A stretch of 64,000 nt of DNA from Odobenus rosmarus divergens (GCF_000321225.1 NW_004450285.1:4896321-4960320), one strand, 5' to 3'; positions 39,749-52,129 are shown, counted from the stretch's first letter. Made by a program: numbers and translations. The notes: generated by a model from the letters alone, not told the origin.

Positions 39749-39839
39749 TATTTGAGAGAGAGAGAATGAGAGAGAGCACGAGAGCGAAGAGGGTGAGCCG
39801 AAGGCAGTCGCTTAACCAACTGAGCCACCCAGGCTCCCC
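39749..39839 (-). mobile_element. CAN-SINE with internal deletion
   Basis: Both ends are good (reverse complement GGGAGCCTGGGTGGCTCAG...GCCTTCGGCTCA and the CT-rich tail), but about 100 bp between GGCTCA and CCCTCTTC are missing. TATCTTTTYTTTTTT flanks it (39734-39748 and 39840-39854). Confidence 0.9.
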
Positions 39840-39854
39840 TATCTTTTTTTTTTT

Positions 39855-39935
39855 AATTGACATATAATGTATTATTTGTTTCAGTGGTACAGGTCTGTGA
39901 TTCATCAGTCTTACACAATACACAGCACTCACCTT
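39855..39935 (-). mobile_element. L1 3'-end scrap (antisense)
   Basis: AATTGACATATAATGTATTA, TTTGTTTCAGTGGTACAGG and TGATTCATCAGTCTTACAC are the antisense 3' region of carnivore L1. It continues from the SINE's target. Confidence 0.75.
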
Positions 39936-40809
39936 AATTGAGTTTTAAAATGTAGCTTTAAAGACCCTACAGTGAATTATTCTTTGGATATAAAAGCTTT
40001 CCTCTCATGAGGTAGATGCTAAAATGTGTAGTGTTGAGCTTTCAGGTATGGTATTGAAATTTGTTAAGATTTAAATAAATGTTTTCATTTCTGTAACAGT
40101 AATGGCTTCCCATTGAAGGTATGAATGCACTTGGGGATTCCTGCCGCAGTTCATAAACTACTCAAGTGCTGTGGACATCTTCTGAATTATGGTATTACAG
40201 TCATTTGATGATCATCTATTATCCTATATATCATAATCTTCCATTTCTAAGCTTTGAGTGCATAATTGAAATAATATGTTGGTGTTATATTATTAGAAAT
40301 ATGAATCTATAAGTTATCTTCTCTTGCCGAGTTTAGAGAAAATTTATTAGTATATGTCTAACTAAACTGATGGAACTCATAAATACAGCTTACATAAATA
40401 TCAGTTTTAAAGCTATGAATTTTTTTAGTACAGCTTCCCCAATTCATTTTTATCATCCGATTTTGAGGAAATGTCTTTTTTCAAGGATTAAATAACTGAG
40501 CTGTGAAATTAGTTGTTGTTGACTATATATATCAGATGAAAGTAGAATGGGGGGGCAAGTGAAAGTAACACTTCCTTGAGACTTCAGTGAGCCAAATTCC
40601 TGGGAAATGTTTAGTGAGAAACAATAAATTAAAATGAGTTGAAGGAAGTGCCTTTTATGCAACTCATAATTAACCCTTGGAACCCTGCCATAATATATTA
40701 TGAAGGCAAATAACTTAGCAAGATTCAACATGAAATTAGATACTATATCTGAATCAGAATGTCACTTGCAGTTAATCTGCCTCTAGTAAAAATTATAGAG
40801 GTTATTAAT
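39936..40809. other. Unassigned AT-rich DNA
   Basis: No gene or named repeat recognised. TATATA near 40525 only. Confidence 0.35.
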
Positions 40810-41255
40810 TGTTAACTTTAAACAGAGCAAGAGCAATTTTATTTAAGTAAAAAGAAAAAATGAGTTCATTCGGGAATAGCAGAGGAATTGCAATTCTGGA
40901 CCAGCAAGCTATGGTGCACCATAGGCAAATTCGAAGAGACAAAGGGAAGGTCAACTTTAATTAGGTTTTAGGAGGAAATTGAAGAGGGTTTTGAACAAAA
41001 GTTTATTGGAGAACAAAGAGTTCTAGGTTGTGGCTAATATTCATTGGTGGTTAGTGCGTTGTTCCTGGGGCAGGGAGGGATCTTCTTTTTCTTGAAAGCA
41101 GGAGATAAAATTCCTATGTGCAAAATGTCCTCCCTTGTCAGAATATTTCTTTTCGTTGTTCCTGGTTATGAAATCTGCGGAGAGGGACCTGTGTGAGAGC
41201 GCCCCCTTCAGGACTTCCTGACTTTGTTTTAAATGAAGCTCCCTCTACTTTCACA
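40810..41255 (-). mobile_element. Solo LTR, member of a local three-copy family
   Basis: It shares GCAGAGGAATTGCAATTYDG and AAGCTATGGTGCACCATAGG-type text with 38023-38381, and its reverse complement starts near TGAAAGTAGAGGGAGC, then TTCATTTAAAAC. AAATAAAATTGC near the far end would be the poly(A) signal. Confidence 0.5.
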
Positions 41256-41266
41256 CAGTGATTATT

Positions 41267-41445
41267 TTTTTTTTAAGATTTTATTTACTTATTTGACAGA
41301 GAGATAGAGAGCACAAGTAGAGGGAGAGGGAGAAGGAAGCTCCCCGCCGAGCAGGAAGCCTGATGCGGGACTCGATCCCAGGACCCTGGGATCATGACCT
41401 GAGCCGAAGGCAGCCGCTTAACCAACTGAGCCACCCAGGTGCCCC
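41267..41445 (-). mobile_element. CAN-SINE
   Basis: A full minus-strand copy flanked by the perfect 16-bp duplication TCACACAGTGATTATT (41251-41266 and 41446-41461). Confidence 0.96.
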
Positions 41446-41624
41446 TCACACAGTGATTATTATGCTTATATTTTAAATGATCACAAACTAGGGCCAGAAG
41501 AATAACATTGTTTTCAGTGTAGCACCAGAAGCTGAGCTAAGTATTTTGGAGGTTGGATAGATCATGCTACTACCAAGTTTTTAGTTCTTACAAATTTTAT
41601 TCTTCTAAAGTATATGGTTAATTT

Positions 41625-41705
41625 GTAAAAACCAAACCAAACCAAACCAAAGCAAAAAACAAAACCCCACACACCAAAACACACACACACAAAAAACAAA
41701 ACCCA
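41625..41705. repeat. A/C-rich simple repeat
   Basis: AAACC and AAAC units alternate with a short (AC)n stretch. Confidence 0.75.
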
Positions 41706-43471
41706 GGTTAAGTATTATATATGTTTTTCTTTTTGGATCAGAACATCAGATTATTCCCACCCTCACTCATATTTTTAATTACAATGGCAGTATTTTTACC
41801 GTGCCCCTCATTGCTGGATAGTGAAGACAATAAATAGCAGGAATTGAAAGATGCTCTGAATTGCCAGTGTTGAATTGGACGTTCACCCTATTATCGCCTC
41901 AGATGTTGAATTAGGCAGTGGACAGGCGTCTTCTTAACTAAGCTGAGTAGGTCTGTTAGGGTGGACATTCATATGCTTTCTCTTCTCATGAGAATAAACT
42001 GCCATGGGAAAATAAGCTATGCAGAACCTCCACAAAATAAAGTAGATCATGATTTGTTAAGGATTAAACTCAATCACAATTTACAAAAATTTAAAATTGG
42101 ACATTCCTTTGAGATGTAGGTCTGAAGAAAATCTGAGCATTTTCTATTATCCAAAGTCAAGGTTTGGACTCATTGCTATCTCTAGTCTGTCCTAGTGATA
42201 TTGGCTCTTATTTTCAGTATTTTTATATTCATTTCAGTATGTGACTTGCCATGTGATTTTACTTATGACAAGAAAGAAAAGGCAATGGAGTAGGAAAAAT
42301 CAAAACAGAGCACAGAAGTGCCAAAGTGAGAAACTCTCAGTCTGTGTCATTTGAATACCATGTCTCCAGTTTGGAATCTGTTCCACCTGTATCCCCTTGG
42401 CCGTTTTGTTGCTGTTAGTCAGGAAAAATGTCATATTTAGAGTTATTATTATGCTCATCCTTATTTATCCTCCTTAAAGGAATGAACTATGAAGAAGCAA
42501 GTTTTTTTTTTTGTCAGAATAGACTAGATATCAAGATATGAACAGATATCAACAGCATTTTTTTAAAAAGTAGCATTTGGAAGAATATTTTTTGTTGAAA
42601 TTAAATTACTTGTTTCTGTAATGTGTGTCCGGAGACTTCTGCTCGTAGATCACAATATAAAAGACAGGTGTGGGCAAACCAAGACAAAGTGAAGCTTCCT
42701 TTCATCAAGCCATAAATTAGATGATTATAATAATAACTTTGAATATTTTGCAGTATAATTCTCCAAGTGGTTTTACTTTGCTGGAATAACACAAATCATC
42801 TCAATTATTAATCTTCTGAAAGACAGTACAGTTGCAATATTCTGTTTTATAACGTCCTATATATGAGATCAGTCTGGTCCCATATTCAATTTGCAAAGTT
42901 ATTAATATAAATACTTTGTGTATATAACTTATTTAAAACTTTAGTTTCTCGTCTGTTCCAGTGATCACAGTTGTAAACTCTACTTTCTGGCTACATAGCT
43001 CATTATTAAACTGTAATTTTAGTTACCTTATTTTCATGAAAATCTGCAACTGCACTGATATATCATGAATATATTAATGCATATATAATGTAAAGGTATT
43101 GATGCAGAAACTATCGACAGCCACATTTTTCTTCATTATAAATTTTCAATTTAGGTACAACCTGCCATTTTTTCCCCTTGGTAGAAGGGCAATTATTGGC
43201 AATTTGAGGGTATACAAATGCTTCATTTTAGTATTACAGAAAAGCAATACTTACTAAAACTGTGGGGGTCTCAGAATTTTCATGGATACTTAGCAAGTTG
43301 ACTATTAACTACGTTTTATTTCTTTATCCCTATTTGGAAATTATGTTGTAAGCAGTTTTGTTTGTTTTAATTAGAGAAGAAAAGGATAGGACAGCTATGG
43401 TATAAGTAAGCCTGACAGTTTGGAGTTTTTCTTTTTTATTGTAATGCAAGTGCCTGACTTAAGTTTTTGAT
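41706..43471. other. Unassigned AT-rich DNA
   Basis: About 1.8 kb with no gene or named repeat recognised. Confidence 0.35.
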
Positions 43472-43902
43472 TGTGAAGGCAGGCACTTCAAAGACTGGTG
43501 TCTTGAATAAACACATTGCCAGTTAAGGACTAGGGAAGGGCCAGGAGGGTCCACCCCAGACGTTTCCTTTGGTTAAGAGATACCTGGTTGACTTAATAAC
43601 TGACTTTTTTGACCTCTGTTTTTTTTTCCATCCTCGCTTTAATTCCCACTCTTATGTTTTAAGTTCACCAATAAAAAGTGAACCGCAGAAACCCTATCCC
43701 CACCCCCACCCCAATCAAAGCAGAACCCCAGACCAGCACTCTCTCCATGTGACCGCACTGTACGGCCCCAGGCATGCTGGGTTCCCTCCAGGACTTCTGA
43801 GTAATAAACGTTGTCTTTCAAAGTTCCCTGATGTAAGGAACGTTATTGCTTGGGCATCTTGCAATCATCATAAGAGCCATAAGGGCTGGTCCAGCCACAA
43901 CA
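43472..43902 (+). mobile_element. Probable solo LTR
   Basis: TG-start GTGAAGGCAGGCACTTC, a TATA-like CCAATAAAAAGTGAACC at about 43667, a poly(A) signal GTAATAAACGTTG at about 43801 and a CA-end AGCCACAACA. ORFs inside it (127 codons and shorter) are by-products. Confidence 0.5.
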
Positions 43903-44329
43903 TTGGTTTTGAAAGGGGAGAAGTCTGCAAGGAGCTTGCCTGGCTCAGGTGAGTGCCCCCAAGCATTTCTAGCTGTAACATCTCTATTGACAGGCTGAGA
44001 CCAGTGCAAATCAGCAGCACACCTCTTTAAATCAGTTGGGTTCAAATTTATGAGGCTTGTTTATAGGGCATTCCAGGTAGAGAAACAGAGCAGGAGGACA
44101 GGGAGTGAAAAAAAAGCCTATTATGGGTGAAAAATGTTGCCAGATATTTTATATTCACATGTATTTGTACAATTAAGGTTCATGCAAACTCTACTGAAAG
44201 TTTGCCTCATTTACATTATCTGGAAAATTGAGATATCGAAATGTATCATCAGTTATAGGGAAGGGTTTTGAAATATACACAGACACATTATCTTCTCCTT
44301 ACTTTGAAGTGCCCAGAGGTTCACCTAGT

Positions 44330-44600
44330 GATTCAGAGCACATCCTGTGGTTCATATTCACTGGGGTTACTGAATCCTAGTTTTGCCCTTCACCAATGTA
44401 TATGATCTTTGGCAAATGCTTAACTTTATTAGGATATTTTCTGATTTTCCAGTTATAGAGAAGAGAGTAATAATGGAATCTGACTCATTCCACATGATGG
44501 CTGTTATGGGGTTAAATGAAGCAATACATGTAAAGGGCTGAGCACATTTCCTGGCACATCAAGCCTAGATTCTTATCAAAATTAGTTATTATTCTTTACA
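44330..44600 (+). mobile_element. MIR SINE, ancient but nearly full length
   Basis: GATTCAGAGCACATCCTGTG...CTGAATCCTAGTTTTGCC, TGATCTTTGGCAAATGCTTA, GGGGTTAAATGAAGCAATAC, TGTAAAGGGCTGAGCACATT and CCTGGCACATC follow the MIR consensus end to end. Confidence 0.7.
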
Positions 44601-44639
44601 TTTGTAAGTGCTCATATATATCATTGCATAATCTGAAAT

Positions 44640-45010
44640 ATTTCAAAATGGAGCAAGCAAGTAAGCCTAGCTAAGGCAGTCTCTTTTTAAAATAGGGTTT
44701 TTGAGACCATAAGGGAGGAGGAATCTGCAAGCCCCCAGCCTGGACTTAATTCATCCCCATTCTTGGGAGCCTGTGTGATTTCACAAGTTTCAGGACCTCA
44801 TTTATATATTAACTCAACTAATCCTAGTTAACCTAGTTTCAATCCCTGCTTTGCATTGAGGACCTGAGTGAGAACTACACTCATAGCCTTTTGCCTATAT
44901 AACTCTGCTGTCTTGTCTTTCTGGGGACACAGTTCAGGCTTCTGCTTGAATCTGTGTCTCCCAAATTGCAATTCTAATTGCCTGATTAAATGCCTGTTCT
45001 CTTAAATTTT
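44640..45010 (+). mobile_element. Probable LTR, 3' part
   Basis: CTATATAACTCTGCTGTCTTG (TATA-like) is followed by GATTAAATGCCTGTTC (weak poly(A) signal) and a short end. Family not recognised. Confidence 0.4.
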
Positions 45011-45252
45011 CACTGAATTCTTGGTCAACATCAAATATATCATTTCTCTAATCTCATACCTAAAATCATAGTAATTATCAGAGCTAGAATTCAATTCAGA
45101 GCTTCCACTTCTTATTTTTTCTTTATTTTGAAATATGTATACCATAAAACATAAAATCTGAAATAAAAAATGCTTAAATATATAACAATTGAAACTTAAA
45201 AAAAAAAATATGTGAAACCCCGGTACAACTACTGTCAATATTCAGTAAATGT

Positions 45253-45647
45253 CATTAAAAAACAAAATTCAACCAAATAAATTTGAAGATCTAACTGGCT
45301 TTAGTCAATGATTTATGAATTGGGCAGCATCCATCTAGCAAGCAGAGAGGAGCTCCAAGGCGCTGTGCAATATGGAAGGTTTTTAAAGGCAGAGAGGAGG
45401 TGGAGAAAGGAATTTACTAGCAAGGAATGTATTGCTTCGGGCAAAGTCCCAACCCTCCTGATGGGAATTGAAGGAGCAATCAGGAATTATCTCCTAGTGT
45501 TCACCAGGAATTTCCAGATTGGCTGGTTAACGGTCACATTCCTGGGGAGGTTGAGACTGTAGTTAGATTAGCTATTAAATCTTGGTTTACTGCCATGGGC
45601 CCTTAATGTAAGTGACTCCATTTTGGGCCTGTGATTTTCTTTTTAAC
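45253..45647 (-). mobile_element. Solo LTR, member of a local three-copy family
   Basis: In reverse complement it starts TGTTAAAAAGAAAATCACAG, then CCCAAAATGGAGTCACTTAC, like 38023-38381, and ends AAATTTATTTGGTTGAATTTT. AATGT occurs at both edges (45248-45252 and 45648-45652), a possible 5-bp duplication. Confidence 0.6.
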
Positions 45648-45699
45648 AATGTTCACATGTTGTTTCATTTGTTTTGAATATTTTACCGGCATTTTATAA

Positions 45700-47390
45700 T
45701 TCTTTGGATGCAATTGCTTAAGCCTCCTTTATACTCCATCTCTCTCTGCAGACACTGTATTCCATTCTCTCTTTTGTGTCTTAGAATAAATCACCACTCT
45801 GCAGCTTGTGAGTATCTCTCCCAGTAAAGTTTTTAAAAATTCACCATATGTGTATGTATTCAAAAATAATGTAATGGTATTGTTTTGTGTGTTTTTAAAT
45901 TTTATATAAATGGTATTATGCCATGTGTATTTTTCTGCAAATTGCTTTTGCCTTCAATATTGTATTTCTGAAATTTATTTATGGTGAATTATAAAGGTAC
46001 AATTGGTTTATTTTAACTGTTCTAGAACATAACCTGTGTGACTATATCCATTCCCCTATTGATAACACTTAGGTTGTTTCCAATTTTCTCTATTACAAAA
46101 AAATGCAGCAGTGAACAACTGTATTCATATCTGGTTGTGCAAAAGTGCAAGAGTTTCCCAAGAGTTTATATTTAGAAGTAGAATTGCTGGCTGTTAGGGT
46201 ATGTACCTCTCCTACTCTATTAGTTTTTTATGAATGCTGTAATGAATTATCACAGACTTGAGTGGCTTAAAACAACACATTTTTATTATCTTAGAGTTCT
46301 ATAGACTCTAAGTCTGACAGTGTTTCAGCAGGGCTGCATTTCTTTCTGGAGCTATAGGGAGATCTGTTTCCTTGCTTTTTCTTGGTTTTCTTAGCTGTCC
46401 ACATTCTTTGGCTTGTGACTCCCTCCATCTTCAAAGCCAGAGATGAAGAGTTGACTCCTTCTCACATTTCATCCCCTGGACCTCTTCCATAATCACATCT
46501 CCCTCTGACCAGAGCTGGGAAAGGTCCATATTTAAGGTCTCATGCTATTACATTGGGTCCAGTTAGGTAATCCAGAATAATCTCCCAGTTTTAAGGTCAG
46601 CTGATCAGTAACCTTAATTTCGTCTGCTAGCTTAATCCCCTTTTGCATATAACCTAACATATTTACAGGTTACTAGATGTAGGACACTGACATTTTTGAG
46701 GTCATTATTCTGCCTACCCCCTCAACATTATACAATATTGTCTAATAGCTCTCTAAGACGTTTGTACCTGCTATGTTTCCACAAGGAGCGGCCAAGTGTT
46801 CCCTTTTCTCCATTTCTGGTCAACATTGAAAGTTGTTGGACATTTGCATTTTTGCCAATCTGAAGTCTCTCATTGTTGGTTTAACTTTTATTTTCTCAAT
46901 GAGTAGTGAAATTAAACTTTTTATGATATGTTCATTGATTATTTTGGCCTCCCCTTTTGAGAATTGCTTTGCTATCTATTGTTCCTTTTGCTAGCTGCAT
47001 TGTCTTTTGATTTCATGGCAATTTGGGGAGTTACTTACGTTATCTATTAATTCTCGGTAGGTTGGTTGGCTTCTCCCAGACTATCACTTTATTAAAAAAT
47101 GCATGTACCTGATTTTTTGTGTAAGAATTAAAATTTCAATGCAACAGAATTTATCAATCTTTTACAGTTTATATATTTTACCTTTTATTTAAGAAACCAT
47201 TCCTAACTTGAGGTTAAAGATATTGCCTTATATTTCTTTTATATTTAAAAAAATGTTTTTCCTTAGCACATTTAAGTCTTTAGTCCACCTGGAATTTTCT
47301 GTGCTGTAAGGCAAAGATCCAATTTTATTTTATTTTCCATATGGATAGCAGTTGTTTCAATCCCATATACTGAATTTTTGATCCTTTCTG
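45700..47390 (-). mobile_element. Old L1 (L1M type, antisense), split by an MLT1 LTR
   Basis: TTAGGTTGTTTCCAATTTTC, GAAGTAGAATTGCTGGCTG, CCCTTTTCTCCATTTCTGG, TTTTGCCAATCTGAAGTCTC and TTTAAGTCTTTAGTCCACC run in the antisense order of an L1 ORF2 end. The LTR at 46216-46719 interrupts it. Fully decayed. Confidence 0.7.
46216..46719 (-). mobile_element. MaLR solo LTR, MLT1-like
   Basis: In reverse complement it begins GGTAGGCAGAATAATGACC, includes AACCTGTAAATATGTTAGG and CTGGATTACCTAACTGGAC, has AATAAAAATGTGTTGTTTTA near its end, and ends ATTACAGCATTCATAAAAAA. This is the MLT1 pattern. Confidence 0.85.
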
Positions 47391-47576
47391 CTTGCCTTCC
47401 TCCTTCTGAAAGCCTGCCATTACTATTCTATTTAAGATATATTTCTTTTTAAGATTTCTATTTAAGATATAATCCTTTGTCTTTAACTCCTTATCTGCAG
47501 CTTCTACTACAACCCTACTCTTACCAACCTTTAATGAATGCTGATCTGCTGTATCTTAACCTGGGTTTTGAGGACA

Positions 47577-47990
47577 TGAGTGTATTAGTTTTGCTACAAT
47601 AATAAATGACCTCTAATTCTTTTTGGTTTTCAACACAAGTTTGTCTGTCTTTTAGGTTACATGTTGATTGTGTATCAGTTGCTGCTCTGCTTCTGCCCCA
47701 TGTGTCTTTTCATTTTTGAATCCAGGCTTAAGCAGGAGATGCTCCCCTCTGGGAAGTGCAGGAAAAAGAGAAAGATAGCTGTTGGGATCACGCAGTGACT
47801 CTCAAAGTCTCTGCTTGGATATGGACTCCATCATATCCACTCATTCCCTTTCGTCAGAGTCACATGATGAAGCCCTGTGTTGATGGGGCCAATACAGTTC
47901 ACTCCTTCAGCAGAAGACACTGCAAGTCACAACACACAACAAAGGATGTAGGATTCTCTTTCAGAATGGGAGAGTGAATAATTGGAAAAA
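47577..47990 (-). mobile_element. Possible old MaLR-like LTR
   Basis: GTGTATTAGTTTTGCTACAA on the left and a less AT-rich right part (GTCACATGATGAAGCCCTG) recall MLT1-group text, but weakly. Confidence 0.3.
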
Positions 47991-48297
47991 TTAATCTTCC
48001 AGAATGAGTATGATTTCATCACTTGTATTTGTCATTTGTATATGTTTTAGACACTTGCATATTTGATATATTTTATGTTAAAAATAGTAAATTAATTCTC
48101 TGTATATTCCAGGTTTAGGGCTTACTGAATGCAGTAACAGATAGAAAGTCTGAAACAAAACTTGAAGAAAGTCATGCACTTTACATCCAGAATATCCAGT
48201 GGAGATAATGGTGACATGGTGACATAAAGTTTAAAGATAAATAAAGAATATTTTCTAGAAATAATGTTTCATGTACAGATGAAAGGAGCTCACACAG

Positions 48298-48488
48298 AGG
48301 CGCCTGGGTGGCTCAGTTGGTTAAGCGACTGCCTTCGGCTCAGGTCATGATTCTGGAGTCCTGGGTTCAAGTCCCGCATCGGGCTTCCTGCTCAGCAGGG
48401 AGTCTGCTTCTCCATCTGACCCTCCCCCCTCTCGTGCTCTCTCTCTTTCATTCTCTCTCTCTCAAATAAATAAATAAAATCTTAAAAA
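48298..48488 (+). mobile_element. CAN-SINE
   Basis: A full copy of the CATTCTCTCTCTCTCAAAT subtype. GAAAGGAGCTCACACAG (48281-48297) and GAAAGGAGCTCGTACAG (48489-48505) flank it. Confidence 0.96.
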
Positions 48489-48631
48489 GAAAGGAGCTCG
48501 TACAGTTCTAAGCAAGATGGATAAAGGACAAAGTAAAGGAGGATTTTCATAAAAAGGAAGAATTGGTTGAACCTATTATTAATGCAGTGTTAATGAAGCT
48601 TAGGGTTTTAAGCTAAAGATGTAACATGTTA

Positions 48632-48837
48632 TGGGGTGCCTATGTGGCTCAGTCGTTAAGCATCTGCCTTCGGCTCGGGTCAGGATCCCAGGGTCCTGGG
48701 ATTGAGCCCCACGTTGGGCTCCCTGCTTGGTGGGAAGCCTGCTTCTCCCTCTCCCACTCCCCCTGCTTGTGTTCCCTCTCTCTCTGTCTCTCTCTCTCTC
48801 TCTGTCAAATAAATAAATAAAAATCTTTAAAAAAAAT
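48632..48837 (+). mobile_element. CAN-SINE
   Basis: A full copy of the other subtype (GCTTCTCCCTCTCCCACTCC), only about 130 bp after the previous SINE. ATGTAACATGTTA flanks it (48619-48631 and 48838-48850, perfect), so the two are separate insertions. Confidence 0.96.
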
Positions 48838-48850
48838 ATGTAACATGTTA

Positions 48851-50226
48851 GATTCATCCGTATATGATTCATCCTGAGTTCATTCTCATAGATCGTACCG
48901 GTTCCCTCTCCATTCTTCTTTAGATCTTTACTTGCTGTTTCAAGCATACTGAATTTTTATTTTCCTAAACAGCCATGCTCTTTCATTTCTGCCCAGGCTG
49001 TTCTCATTGCCTGGACTTTCCTTCATCTTTTCTATGCTAACAGTTAATCACCCCATCCTCTGTGCTTCATTGACCCTTATATGTACTTTTGCTATAGGAC
49101 TTACCACTCAAGGTGTGCTATGCTTCTGTATTTCCACTTACCCACTAATATCTAGAGGAGCAACTTACAGAGTGTATGATTAGTGGGGGAATTGTGTTCC
49201 TTAGTTTTTTAGTACTTTCCTCCAGCTTTTCTGCCAAGAGTTAACCCATTCAATACAGTAGTTTTTAATGGTGGTCACACCATCAGGTAGTGCTCACAGA
49301 GAGGAATAGAAATAATTTTGGGAAAGTGCCACTTCAAGGAAACTTTTGGCCTGAAGTCAGAAATTCTGTCTTAAATGTTGGTGGTTTAAGTGGTTATTAT
49401 AGTCTAAGTCTTCTCTATCAAGAAAGCAATCAAAACCTTAATTAACTTAAAAGGTGGTAGAAGGAAAAGAAAGAGATACCCATTCATTTTTGTCATTGTT
49501 GTGACAATAATTTATCATTACAATTACTTAAACATAAGCAATACAACTGATCACCTGATTAATGATAAAGACTTCACAGATGGTGGTGAAACCTATATTC
49601 TTTAATTATAAGATAAAAATTTAAATATTTGCTTATGGTTTTCCTAATGTTTGAACTCAGACCTTATTTTTTCTATGATAAAATAAAAGATGAGTTACAG
49701 AATTGTTTTCATGACCTACAAGGAGCAAAATATTGTGTTACATATATTAGAGAGGCACAATGATAACTGATAAGGGATTTATAAATCCCAGTGGAACAGA
49801 GCATTACATCAAGAGTGTTGATTCAATGCAGTTGGTTTATAACCAACCAGGTTGTAGGATAAGGCAAGGTAGAGTGAGCAAAATCACAGATTTTTTTTTT
49901 TCTGGAGGTACCTAATTACCTAGCTAATTTATTTTAGTCACCTTCTTTAGAGTGTTCAGTATAATATAATTTGGTTGAATTTGCTTTTTAAGGCTGCCTT
50001 CATAAATTAGATAGCTGAATGAATATCTGATTTGGAGGTTGGATAGCTTTGACTACTATATATTCAGACATTTATATGTTTATTTTTGAGGAATTTAGGA
50101 AACATTAAGTATATTTATTCTTAAGTAATGAGTACTTGAAAATGAAATACAGATAATTAAGCCCAAGGAGGAAAAACAAACCAGAGGTACTAAAGAGAAT
50201 GAAAACATAAAGAAGCATCACAATAT
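48851..50226. other. Unassigned AT-rich DNA
   Basis: A weak L2-like stretch (CCCAGGCTGTTCTCATTGCC) lies at about 48975-49170. Nothing else recognised. Confidence 0.35.
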
Positions 50227-50243
50227 ACAAATATGTTGGATGT

Positions 50244-50436
50244 GGGGCACTTGGGTGGCTCAGTCAGTTAAGAGACTGCGTTCGGCTCAGGTCATGATCC
50301 CAGGGTCCTGGGATCGAGCCCTGCATTGGGCTCCCTGCTCAGTGGGGAGTCTGTTTCTCCCTCTCCCTCTGCCCCCCTCCCCCACTTGTGCTCTCTCTCT
50401 CTCTTTCAAGTAAATAAATAAAATCTTTAAAAGAAA
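50244..50436 (+). mobile_element. CAN-SINE
   Basis: A full copy flanked by ACAAATATGTTGGATGT (50227-50243) and ACAAATGTGTTGGATGT (50437-50453). Confidence 0.96.
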
Positions 50437-50453
50437 ACAAATGTGTTGGATGT

Positions 50454-51009
50454 ATTACACCATATCAACTTATAAGAAGTAGTAAAACTTTTGTCTTACA
50501 TAATTGTTTATAAAGTACTAGAATTCATAGACCTATTGGTGGACTTTTTTTTTTTTTTTTACATTTTCTTATATTGTACTAATCAGTTTCTTTTTGTCTG
50601 CCCAATATCTAAACCCATTCTAATTTAGGTGAAATCTTAAATGAATCCTTTTGTGAGGTGGAACCCATGTTTCCCATGATAGTTGAATAGAGTTAGGCAT
50701 TCTGTTTCTTCAAATGATCCATACCTTGAAGAGGAACAGAATTGTTTGTGAGGGTTAACTCAGATTTTATGCTATAAATTTCTGTGATTTAAAACAAAAC
50801 AAAACAAAACAAAACAAAAACCAGCAACCAAGAAGTTATTACATGGATCAGATTGCCACAACACTTAAGAGAATCAACTGGCAGTGAATTTGGGGTCCCT
50901 TTCTGCAAAGATCTGTGAATGGTGTGAGATTTTACCTACTTTCAAGTTAATGTTAGCCTGTCACAATTTTGTGGATGCTGGTAAAAGATATGACTTCTGC
51001 ATCAGAGAA
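50454..51009. other. Unassigned DNA with an AAAAC simple repeat
   Basis: AAAAC units repeat at about 50793-50820. No gene. Confidence 0.4.
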
Positions 51010-51375
51010 AAAGGATAGTTTTTCACTCACAGGAACAAGGCAGTTTATTGCTCACAGCTATAGCAGTAGCCAAAGTACTAGCACTTTTTTATGTTTCCTG
51101 AGTCCCATTTTCTGCAGGACTATATGAGGAGTGTTAGAAGACACTTGTATACTCAGTGAGATGCATGACAGGATATGAGTGTTGGGACTGTGAATCTTTC
51201 ATGCGCAATAAGCATACCTGCTCTTTGCTCCAGAGGGAAGAACTATCCAACTCTGTCTTCTGAGTTGATTTAGTATACAAACATCCTTGAATGAACTGTA
51301 GTCAGTTGCCTTGCTCACAAGACCTTCAGTAATTTGATAGACCGATAGAAAGTTTTTTGTTACCCAACACTCATG
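51010..51375 (-). mobile_element. Possible solo LTR
   Basis: In reverse complement, GAGCAATAAACTGCCTTG would be a poly(A) signal followed by a short U5, and the far end starts TGATCCATGAGTGTTGGG. Family not recognised. Confidence 0.35.
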
Positions 51376-51867
51376 GATCATGAGTTATTCTATATTATAA
51401 GATCTATGCCTCAGAATATTATGATCTTAAGATAGAACAAGAAAGAAAACTTTAATCCAGAATGTTTTTTATAATTTTGTATTAATGCTACTATTCTTAA
51501 GTAGAAAACACTTATCTTGCATAAAGAATATCAAATTTAAATCCCATTTACAGATCTCTTATGAGGATGAAAAGTGGTAATGCTCTGAGTATAAAGTTTT
51601 ATCACTCTCAACAAAGATCGTCATGTATATCTTTCATAATTGTTTTATAGCTATTAAAGCTAATGACAATGAAAGGGCAAATCTAACTTCTGTTCCAAAG
51701 ACTAATCATTGACTGACTTATGCCTTGTGATCTAGTAAGAGTTTTGTTTTGTTTTTTTTCATTTTGAAAACATTCATTCGTGTTTAATGCTAGGTTTATA
51801 ACAAGCAAACATACTTGTTGGAAATGAATTTTTAAGATTTTTCCCCATGTTTATTAGACATGTTTTA
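51376..51867. other. Unassigned AT-rich DNA
   Basis: No gene or named repeat recognised. Confidence 0.35.
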
Positions 51868-51886
51868 TGGTATATTCATTGTTTTA

Positions 51887-52073
51887 TTTGTTTTTTAAGA
51901 TTTATTTTTTATTTATTTTAGAGAGAGAAAGAGGGAGAGCTGGGGGGTGGGGTTGAGAGGGAGTGAGACTACCAAGCAGACTCTGGTGCAGGGACCTGAA
52001 CCCACAACCCTGAGATCAGGACCTGAGCCAAAACCGAGTCGAACGCTCAACCGACTGCACCACCCAGGCGCCC
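51887..52073 (-). mobile_element. CAN-SINE, old
   Basis: Reverse complement GGGCGCCTGGGTGGTGCAG...GACTCGGTTTTGGCTCAGG, with the older GTTGTGGGTTCAGG variant. TRGTATATTYRTTGTTTTA flanks it (51868-51886 and 52074-52092, few mismatches). Confidence 0.93.
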
Positions 52074-52129
52074 TAGTATATTTGTTGTTTTAAATGCATA
52101 CACAGAATTATTTCTTCAATTTCTTTTTT

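Noticed and set aside
43569..43952. 127-codon ORF
   Set aside because: It lies inside a probable LTR and crosses its TATA and poly(A) motifs; no protein family recognised.
48600..48947. 115-codon minus-strand ORF
   Set aside because: Mostly the reverse reading of a SINE (GRGRSRLP, REREREE-type text).
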